This document shows, in pieces, positions 55,801-64,000 of a stretch of 64,000 nt of DNA; position 1 is the stretch's first letter; each line of letters begins with the position of its first letter. Source of the stretch: Malania oleifera (lineage: Eukaryota > Streptophyta > Magnoliopsida > Santalales > Ximeniaceae); NCBI RefSeq assembly GCF_029873635.1, contig NC_080419.1, positions 75,194,597-75,258,596 on the forward strand. The letters run 5' to 3'. The position numbers and the translations under genes were made by a program. The notes beneath the pieces were generated by a model, which did no database searches, was not told where the DNA came from, and was given only the letters and a program-made list of their open reading frames with translations.

Positions 55801-56288
55801 TGTAAACACCCTAATTTTTACCAGGTCTCCTTAATTGTTGAATCACATGAGGTCAATGGAATTTTAAGGCACCCATTTGAATCCTAAGTCCGAAAACAAG
55901 ATCTTGTCTACAGAATGTGAAAGTCCATGACATTTGGGTTCAATCCGTTGCCCAAGTCTATAATTGCCTTGTTTAGTTTAGGTCCATAGATCCTTATACC
56001 ATGATCTGAGTGAGTAATCATCTTGTTGTGTCCATTCAAATCATCTAGTGGTTCTTTGAGATTAAGTCCATAGGTCCTTTGATTATAGCTGAATACTTGG
56101 TCTTCTTTTCAAAATTTTTGGAGTCAAGTCAGTATGTCCTTGAGCCTATATTGTTAACTCCTTAACTAAATTATTGAAGTTTAATTTTTGTTAGGATGTT
56201 CATAAAGTCCTTTTTCACCTGTTGGAAATTGGGTCTTATGATATGCCCATGTGGTCTCCTTTGTTTTTAAAATTAAGTCTTTGGTCTG

Positions 56289-56318
56289 TTATTTTATTTT
56301 ATTTTATTTTATTTTATG
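56289..56318. repeat. (ATTTT)n microsatellite
   Basis: Five to six ATTTT units in the Tat-like LTR. Confidence 0.9.
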
Positions 56319-57479
56319 CGAGTCTTTTTAGAAAACAGCCCTCGTACTTGTTGAAATTACCAGGGAGTACCATTCTTTTTTAGTCCAGAAGTTAAAAGCC
56401 CATGTGACTGCCCAAAAGAAATTTTACATTTTTAGGGGGGGGGGGGAGGGACATGCCCAATAGGATACAGTAAAGGGGTGAGAGATACAGAAGAATACAT
56501 TGAGAAAATATAGGGAAATTACACTGCAGAATACAGGGAAATACAAAGGGAAATACACTGAGAGATATAGGGAAACTACACTGCAAAGTACAAAGGAAAT
56601 ACAAAAAAAAGGAAATCTGTAGAGGAGCCGAGCTGCGCCCATATGCCATAGAATATTCCATGGCATCTCTAGGATCCCCGTTCACCAATTCAAAAACAAA
56701 CTTGAATGAATCAAAGCTATTAAATGAAAAATCAAAAAGCCAAAGAAATGTGTGCAGTGATACCTTAACTTCAAATCAATTTGGAAACAATCGTCAAAAG
56801 AATATTGCAAAAATCAATCAAAATTTGGACTATCTCCCCTCAAACTCTCGGCCAAATTCTCCATTGAATGGAGAATCAGCCATATCGCAAGAATTGGGGA
56901 TTGTATAGTTATAGGGAGGAAAGCCAGTGATAGAATCGCTGCTTAGAAGGAAAGAAGGAAGAAAGGAAAGATCAAACCTTGCCTATATTAACCTAAGATT
57001 GACCGTATAAATCAAGGAGTCTCGCACAGAGCAAAGCACATTGAAGAGGAGAAGGAAGACACAGACTTAGAGAAAGGAGCAGACTGACATAAGAAGGAAG
57101 ACATATTCAGAGAGTTCAGAAAGCATTACAAGGAGGTTTTGAAGAAACGGCAAAGTAGCAGCAATCTTAAAGAATCCTGAAGTTTGGAGTCATCTCCTCA
57201 GAAGGCACACCCACTGGTGCCTGACTACCCACGTTTGGAAGAAAACACCCACCGGTGTATTCGTCCAATACCCAGAAGCAGAGCTTCCAAAAGGTTGCTC
57301 CAAACTGACGCAAAACAGACCCAAAAAGCAGGAAAAGAAGACCGGAGGAGATAGAGACTGTAGGTAATATTAGCTTTTCCTTCCCTATTCTAAGTTTGCA
57401 ATATTGAAATGTGGGTGCAATTTTGTTTAGATTACTTCTTCTAAAGAAAGCAAGAACATGAACCTGGGTTTGAATTTAA

Positions 57480-58015
57480 ACCCGAACTAGTACCTAAACC
57501 CGAACCAGCAACTTGAACCCGAACCTAAACCTAAACTAGAACCTGAATTGTAAACCCAGATCGTGAACCTTAACTTGAACCGTGAATCAAAAATCCAGAA
57601 CGTGAACCGTAAACCCAAATCGTGAACCAAAGCCAATTCGAGAACCAAACCTCCAAACCAGAAGCTTGAACTTGAGACAGAACCAAGGCCCAACATCCAT
57701 TTTGAAACAAACCAAGCCCAACCCTGTTTAAAACACACCCGGGCCTCACCCTATTTTAAAAACTGAACCTAGGCCCAACCCTCATTTTAAAACAAACCCG
57801 GGCCCTACTCTTTTTAAAACCATTCCCGAACCCAACTCTTTTTAAAACAACTCCCAGACCCAACTCTTTTAAAACAAACCAGAGCGCAACCTTTTTTAAA
57901 AAAACCAAACAGGCCCAACTCGTTTTTTAAAACAACTTTTAGGCCCAACTCTTTTGAAACAAACTCGGGCCCAACCTTTTTTAAAAACACCAAACAGGCC
58001 CGGCTCGTTTTTGTT
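57480..58015. repeat. Degenerate short repeats: GAACC(T)AAACC, then ACCCGGGCCCAACYCTTTTTAAAAC
   Basis: At about 57480-57660 are repeats of CCCGAACCTAAACC/GTGAACC motifs. From about 57680 about eight to ten units of a roughly 35-bp motif with GGCCCAACTCTTTTTAAAAC follow. A smaller group of the second motif recurs at about 59190-59420. Confidence 0.65.
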
Positions 58016-58085
58016 GGTATTTCAAAAATTCACTAAAAGGGAGTAATTTTAAAAAAATTTTAAATTTACTTAGGGATAATTTCGT

Positions 58086-58670
58086 AATTAATTGTAAATA
58101 TTTTCTTTTTAAATTTTTTTAGATGAGCATATTGATGGCAAATATTTTATTTCCAATTTTTTTTTTATTGCAAATATTTTCTTTCCAAATTTGTAGATAA
58201 GAATATTAATTGTAAATATTTTCTTTCCAAATTTTTAGATAAGAATATTAATTGTAAATATTTTCTTTCCAAAGTTTTTTAGATAAGAATATTAATTGTA
58301 AATATTTTCTTTTCAAATTTTTAGATAAGAATATTAATTGTAAATATTTTCTTTCCAAATTTTTAATATTAATTGTAAATATTTTCTTTCCAAATTTTTT
58401 AGATAAGAATATTAATTGTAAATATTTTCTTTCCAAATTATTTAGATAAGAATATTAATTGTAAATATTTTTTTTCCAAATTTTTAGATAAGAATACTAA
58501 TTGTAAATATCTTCTTTCCAAATTTTTTATATAAGAATATTAATTGTAATTATTTTATTTCCAACTTTTTAGATTAAGTGTGTTAATTGTAAATATCTGG
58601 TTTCCATAAGTATGTGATTGATTGTAAACACTTTCCTTTGTAGTTTGAATAAACATGTGATTAATTGTGA
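58086..58670. repeat. AT-rich minisatellite, about 12-13 units of 42-44 bp
   Basis: The unit contains AATTGTAAATATTTTCTTTCC then AAATTTTTTAGATAAGAATATT. The middle units (about 58190-58550) are nearly identical; units at both ends are diverged. One unit near 58350 is shortened. It lies in the Tat-like LTR or leader. Confidence 0.9.
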
Positions 58671-60346
58671 ATAAGCGTGTGATGTGCATGTGGGGTAGCG
58701 GGATTAGGCTAAATTTGAATTCACACGCTTTCATGCGCCTTCTACTCGGGCTTTACCTGCTAAGATTAGAAAGGAGTGTAATATCGTTTGTACCCACGTG
58801 GCAGGGCTTGTGGGTACCCGCAAACCACTCTGCTCAGTTTGAGCTTTGTCCAAACCCCTTATGGGCGAGGATGGAGCTCAGATTGGGAACTTATTGTTAA
58901 TAGGGTTAGAGCCTACCCACACATACTTTTCTATAGTTTCCCTAACTAGGATAGAGTCCTGAAGAACCCCGTATATACGAACCCACCCTAGGTTAGGACA
59001 GAGGCCACATCCTTCTTCACATTTATGTAATCGAGTCTTTTGTATATATATGTTTTTTGTGTTGTACGTGTCACGCATTTTGCATCCATTTGAGACATGC
59101 ATACTGACTTAGCCATTATTCAGAAAAAGCCCAATAATGAGACCATGGCCCATCCTTTCAAAAAATAAAACACTTGCCCTAAGCATTTTAAAAATGGGTC
59201 GGTCCAATCTTTTTCAAATAACGCGGACCCAACTCTTTAAAAAAAAAAAAACAAATCTAGGCCCGATCTTTTTCTAAACAAAAAACCCGGCCCAAGCTTG
59301 ATTTTCAAGAAGGGCCAAACCCATATTTCAAAAGGGGGCTTCAGCCCTATTACTTAAAAATCCAGGCCAACATTTTTAAAGCAATCCAAGTCCAACTCTC
59401 TTTAAACTTCGGCCTCGACCCATCCAAATGCACACCAAGGTCCATAGGCCTGCGTTGAATCAACCCAATGGGTTGACTCGCCCTAGTTAATCTCAAATCC
59501 AGATCATAACTTGATCCTTCGCAGGATCTAAGCTACATGGACCATCATCAAGGAAATGAATGATGGAGGGAGAAATTTAATTGAAATAGTGGTCCATCAA
59601 TGGTCGTTTTAATCTTGAAATCTCTCATTAGTGGAATTTTTTCTAGAATTCTGGCAATATAGTTATTTAGGTTACATTGCATTCATGCGTAATTTCACGC
59701 ATAGCCATGCATGATAGGCTGCATGCATGTTCATATCCCTATTTGTATGTATTTTTGCACTAGTTACACCCATGCATAAACACCCATTGCATAACCTAAT
59801 CATGCATTCCATGCTCAATTCCATTACCATGCATGCATAGTCATCTCCAATGAGTCGGTAATCATATCCCAATTTTCTGTAAAACCAGTGTGCCAAGGTG
59901 GTGAAATCAAGATCCGGTATTCCAAAAGCAAGCGGAACAGAACGGTCTCTGTACATCCTTTTAAATTCCTGACGAAGGGTTGAACTCATGTGGAAGGATC
60001 TAGAAGGTCAGATGAGATCTCCTGCACCAAGATGTTCGAAAGATTAAGGATCAGATGGAGGAGGTAGCCCCCTTGTGGAGCAAAACTACACAACATCCAA
60101 AGAAGGCAGTTGAAAACAAGCCTCTGTTCCAACCATGATCAATGGAGTCGTTAGCTAGTCTAGGCCTAAGCCTACACGCATTTATCCTATCAACTCAGGA
60201 CCTGCGACCCCAACCGGAGAGAAATGTCCAAGTTTCACCCTTTATCAATCCTGATATTCAAGATGAGAGAATAGTTGAAGAAATAGGCAAAAGAGCAGAT
60301 GCCTAGTGAAGAAATGAATCATAAGAATGAAGTCTAGGAAGAACAG

Positions 60347-61340
60347 ATGCAAGCTATGCAGAAAGCAAACATGTCTGGTTCGTCGGATGCTTTCAATCTG
60401 TGTTTGGTGCCAAACTTGATCTTACCCCCGAAGATCAAAATCCCGGATTTTGAGAAGTTTAGTGGGTCTGAATGTCCACTAGCTCACTTGAGGGTGTACT
60501 TACAAAAAGTGGCTGCACATTGTAGCGATGATAATTTGCTTATCCAGTATTTCCAAGATAGCTTGACTGGGGAAGCCCTAAGATGGTATAATCGAGTAAA
60601 GATTCGCACATGGGAGGATTTAACTCACGCTTTTATTGCTCAGTACAACAATGATATAGCTTCAGACAAGTGAACTTTACGAAATATGGAGAAGAAGGGG
60701 AGCAAGTACTCTTATGATCAAGAAGAAATGACAAAACAGAGTTATCCTCAGGTGGAAAAAGGGAAAGCAGTTTGTTCATTTGATGACTTTTTCAAAGATC
60801 CAGGTGTTGACCACCAAATTAGAGGTATTTCTCAGAATTTTGCTGACTTGAGAATCACCGGAAAGCAGGTTAAGGAAGCAGTCAAAATAAAAGGAGTGCA
60901 ATATACATGGCCAAGACAAAGTTCTTCGAAAGGGGTTGAAAAAGGTGGACAAGTAACGTAGCACCCGGGGGTGCACGACAGCACATGGATTCCTTCAGTC
61001 CTTCACAAACTTTGGAGCAACGTAACTTACAGATGCCAGGAATGCCTCCAAAGGAAAAGAAAAGAAAGGAAATTCAGCCTATCCCGATGACCTATGCAGA
61101 ATTATTCCCACAGTTGGTTGAAAGGCATTTAGTTGCGCCTACACCGGGAGTGTTGATACAACCCCCTTACCCAAGGTGGTACAACCCAAATGCTCGATGT
61201 GAATATCACGCTGAGACAACAGGCCATTCAATTGAAAAATGTTGCACCTTTAAGCATAAAGTGCAATCATTAAGAGATGCTGGATAGTTAGTCTTCAAGG
61301 ATAAGCAGCCAGGAGTCCACGTGAATTTTCTACCCAATCA
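60347..61340 (+). mobile_element. Tat/Ogre-type gag remains
   Basis: A + frame at 60347-60673 contains LVPNLILPPKIKIPDFEKFS, AHLRVYLQKVAAHCSDDNLL and YFQDSLTGEALRWYNRVK, matching the gag core of Tat/Ogre elements (x-PPKFK-x-PDFEKY, CFQDSLTGAA-x-WY). Later frames (60686-60961 and 60985-61287) carry the gag tail, including PIPMTYAELFPQLVERHLVA and ARCEYHAETTGHSIEKCCTF, which includes a CCHC-like Cys/His pattern. Broken. Gag forms the particle shell in intact family members. Confidence 0.8.
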
Positions 61341-61559
61341 CGGGGAAAGAAATGGTTAATATGTTGTAAGAAGATCTGGGAGCCGAGGTCAGGCAAAAGA
61401 ATATGTCAGTTATGAATCCTGGAATTCTCGTAAGAAGCCTGAATGGATAATTTTACTCTTTGATCGTAGGAGCAAAAGTACACAAGGGGCAAGTTTTTGA
61501 TTATCTAGTTTATTTCATGTAATGATGTCATTTTAATTTCCTTTCTTCTGGCAGTCTGT

Positions 61560-63180
61560 CGACATTATTGTCTCGGGCAATTTCCCTTTCATTAATAAAA
61601 TGAATTATGCATTTTCTCATATCACTTGTGTCATGAGTTCAGTTGCCAAAAATTTATTTGCTGATGTTTCGTGCAAAGATAAGGAAAATGATAATACCAA
61701 TATTCATAAGCCAGAAAGTGATGTTAATTTTGAAAACCAAACACAGGAGGTGGAAGTAGAAGAAGATGAAACAATTTCCCTCACCCTATGAACTCAGATG
61801 TTGCAAAGAAATAAAGAATCTCGAAAGAATTCAGTAAAATATCTGTGTTGTGCCAAGAATTTCAAGTCAATTCGCTATTCATGTTTTGATCAAATGATAG
61901 ATGGTCATCTTTGTCCGACCAGTTATCCCTAAAAAGAACCAAATATTGATTTGCCATTTGTTAACCCATTTGAGCCTAATTGTTAAACCCATTTTTCGTA
62001 AAAGTTAGTTTACCAGAAATTTAACTTGGGTTGGGTCTCCTTAGTGTTTGGCGAGTCATTTGAGACAATAATCATTACCAAAAGGATGGCAGACCATTTT
62101 TCTTCTATCCAAAAGAAAGACAAAGAAGAAGTCTCTTGCAAGCCCTTTTGAGCCTAAAAGAATTTAATTCTTGATTAACTCGTCAAAGGATCACACCCCT
62201 CACCAGGGCCGTTTTAAAAAGATTAGTTCCAAATAGAATTCAAATGAAAATGAAGTTAAGATTCTTTCATGAAAGGAAAAACAAAAGTTGCGGAAAAAGA
62301 AGAAAAAGAAGATGAAAAATTCATGAAAAAAAAAAAAGAAAAAAAGAAAGAAGAAGAAAAGGAAGAAGAAAGAAAAATAAGGGACATGATTCATATGTGA
62401 TCTTTGACTAGCGAATACCTGTGATGAGATTGATAAATTTTGAGTCTTATTTAAATCTTTCTTTCTTTAACCCATACTCCTAGCCTACATTACGGTCCAA
62501 ATAAAAGTCCTAACCATACTGGTATACATTGTTGTCTCAAATGATTTGTCAGACTCAATGTTGAGTCTGAACTACGTAATGACCTGATCTTGAAAAGGTA
62601 GGTAGGCAGCTTGTTCAAATAACAAGTTCGGTCGATATCTTACAAAGCGCCTTAACTCAAACTGGGGCAGAAAATGTTATTATGGGATGAGATTTTTGAG
62701 CCTTAGTTTCTCTTTTCTTCTAAAAACTTATATCCTTAAGCCTATGTTTTGTCCCGAGTCTTAAAGACCATCTTGAGATCAAAACATGGACAGAACTTGA
62801 CTAAACTAAAGGCAACAGTTAAACATGAGAAATTTCTAGTGGTTTCACAACAAAATGAGACAAAAAGAGGAGAAGTGGCCATCGATAAAGCTGGGGCAGT
62901 CGAAGAGAAGATCAGTCATTCAGTTTGGTAAATTAACATCAATGTCACATGACTTTTGAATACTGGTATGAATTTTCCTTGTAGTAGCATTGAAACATGG
63001 CAAAACATTTATTTTGTGCGGGTGACCTTTTAATTTAACGAGTTGATGTCATAATTGCATAATCATTCATCATTTCTAAAAAAAAAAAAAAAAAACCTTC
63101 TTACTCTTCCAAGCTTGAAAAGAGGACGGATAGTTAAAGAGTTTCGGAATCACTAATAGGCTCATTGTAGAGAAGGTCCC
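61560..63180 (+). other. Tat-type non-coding region after gag
   Basis: A short + frame at 61600-61791 is acidic at its end (EVEVEEDETISLTL) and may be a further piece of the polyprotein. After that I see only non-coding sequence: a GA-rich purine tract at about 62285-62385, a (A)n run near 63080, and motifs usual in Tat elements (GGTAGGTAGGCAGCTTG near 62600). The 60-residue frame at 62749 has no recognisable family. Confidence 0.4.
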
Positions 63181-63199
63181 TGTTAGGAATGTACGATGC

Positions 63200-64000
63200 A
63201 GGTAGAATCAGTCATAGAATAATCTAACTAGGGCGAATGTTATATGAGGCTTTAGAGTCTGCTTATTCAAGTAGAATCTAACAACAGGGTCAAGATCAGT
63301 GGCTGATAAATTCAACCGGGACAACTTCCGAGTTGAGTTTCGGTGGGACCCATTCAAGCACTTTCTCATTAGATTGGAATATGAAAATAGGGCCAAGAGC
63401 AGTTATAGATCCATTCAACTGGGGTAGATTTTGTGATGGAGTTTCATTTGAGCCAAGTTGACCACCTCCATTAAGAAAATTGGGCCAAGATCAGTTATAG
63501 ATCCATTCAGTTGGCGTAGGTTTTGAGTTGAGTTTCAAGGGAACCAATTCAGAGGCAACATAGCTAAGATCAGAGATTGGTTGGTTGATTACAGGCGCAT
63601 TGGAAAAAGGAAGTTCATGCATCGTCATGCATTTCATGCATTGCACAGAAAAATGCATACATATCATATCATGCAACATGCGTACATGCCCCCATGTTCT
63701 GGTATCATATCAAGCAGCATGCATGCATGCATCCCTGCATTCTAGCATCATAAGTAGCAACACACGTACACCACATAGCATCATTCGCTTACATTTGTCT
63801 TGCCATCCTTGTTAAGCAATCCATGTCTTGTCAAAAAAAAAAAAAAGGGCAACTGGCCTAGGTACAAATCGATCCATCTACCTTGAGACTGGGGCAACTG
63901 ACCCAGGTCATAGTCAATCTTCCACTTCGAAACTGGGGCATTCGACCCTAGTCCAAATTTTAGCATCCACTTTGAAGCTAGGCACCAGCCTTTAATTAGG
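63200..64000 (+). repeat. Diverged repeats at the right edge of the Tat-type element
   Basis: At about 63210-63570 are three to four units of roughly 110 bp with GGGCCAAGATCAGTTATAGA, TCCATTCAACTGGGGTAG and GAGTTGAGTTTC-like blocks. At about 63640-63740 are CATGCATGCATC/CATATCATATC runs. At about 63845-63990 are three units of about 48 bp (GAGACTGGGGCAACTGACCC, then CATCCACTTTGAAGCT-like). The last array is cut by the window end. Confidence 0.7.

Larger units (their letters stand above)
55801..64000 (+). mobile_element. Tat/Ogre-type Ty3/gypsy element, 5' LTR, leader and gag (broken, runs off window)
   Basis: It starts TGTAAACACCCTAATTTTT, the start style of Tat/Ogre LTRs. A long non-coding LTR and leader (to about 60300) with several minisatellites is followed by gag at about 60350-61340. 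Non-coding sequence typical of Tat elements follows (ACCTGATCTTGAAAAGGTAGG near 62580, a GAAAAAGAAGAAAAAG purine tract near 62290-62390, and GGGGCAACTGACCCAGG-type repeats near the end). I could not fix the inner end of the LTR, and the other end of the element lies outside the window. Fossil with several breaks. Confidence 0.7.

Noticed and set aside
57480-57560. CCTAAACCC-like repeats resembling interstitial telomere DNA
   Set aside because: The motif is irregular (CCCGAACC, CCTAAACC, GTGAACC mixed), not the CCCTAAA unit in tandem.
58086-58670. Regularly spaced repeats resembling a CRISPR array
   Set aside because: Units are contiguous with no unique spacers, AT-rich and inside a plant gypsy element; this is a minisatellite.
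62200-62394. 64-codon Phe-rich minus frame
   Set aside because: It is the complement of a GAA-rich purine tract in the Tat-type element.
1-64000. Endogenous pararetrovirus (caulimovirid), Polinton or other unusual viral system
   Set aside because: No movement protein, coat-protein cluster, protein-primed polymerase or packaging ATPase motif was recognised. All viral-like parts fit ordinary copia and gypsy lineages.

Overview
This is nuclear DNA of a flowering plant, most likely a eudicot. It is AT-rich, introns are GT-AG, and the repeats are typical of plants: Ty1/copia and Ty3/gypsy LTR elements, an L1-type LINE, an Au-like SINE tail and hAT DNA transposons. I cannot name the species. I see no bacterial, organellar or rRNA/tRNA gene.

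One host gene is convincing: NUP85, a nucleoporin of the Nup107-160 (Y) complex, on the + strand. Six consecutive exons (23294-23676, 24378-24480, 24614-24724, 24947-25030, 52965-53036, 53157-53213) give about 270 N-terminal residues in one open frame that match remembered plant NUP85 protein. The family is about 700 residues long, so the gene runs past the right edge. Intron 4 is 27,934 bp and intron 6 is longer than 10.7 kb. Both are filled with mobile elements, yet every exon and splice site seen is intact.

Layout. 1-2730: copia LTR pieces. 2731-13930: a broken Athila-type gypsy element carrying two solo LTRs (7438-9824, target duplication TGAAG; 10706-12545, target duplication GTAAC). 14392-15947: an inverted Athila LTR that sits in a TNT1-94/Tork-like copia element (15948-22907), which also holds two solo LTRs (17881-20173 and 20460-22397). 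22908-23293: short promoter and 5' leader of NUP85. 23294-25030: exons 1-4.

Intron 4 holds a near full-length L1-type LINE (about 25400-37205) split by a solo LTR (27046-32067) that itself contains a whole-length but broken copia element (27168-31504, target duplication TTTGC), and by a hAT-like MITE, a SINE fragment and a second hAT-like element. Next comes a Tat-like solo LTR (39089-46731, target duplication GTATT) split by a hAT relic (40274-45169), which is split in turn by another solo LTR (41252-43170, target duplication ATTAA). Last is a broken gypsy element (about 48.2-52.7 kb) with a second copy of the hAT-like MITE. Exons 5-6 follow, then intron 6 with retroelement remnants and the 5' half of a broken Tat/Ogre-type gypsy element (55801 to the window end).

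I find no new gene system. The most unusual signals are the giant, precisely layered intron of a housekeeping gene; arrays of short quasi-palindromes in several unrelated LTR families; a hAT-like MITE family caught twice with perfect 8-bp target duplications; and several LTR-borne minisatellites. All coordinates, target duplications and similarities were read by eye.
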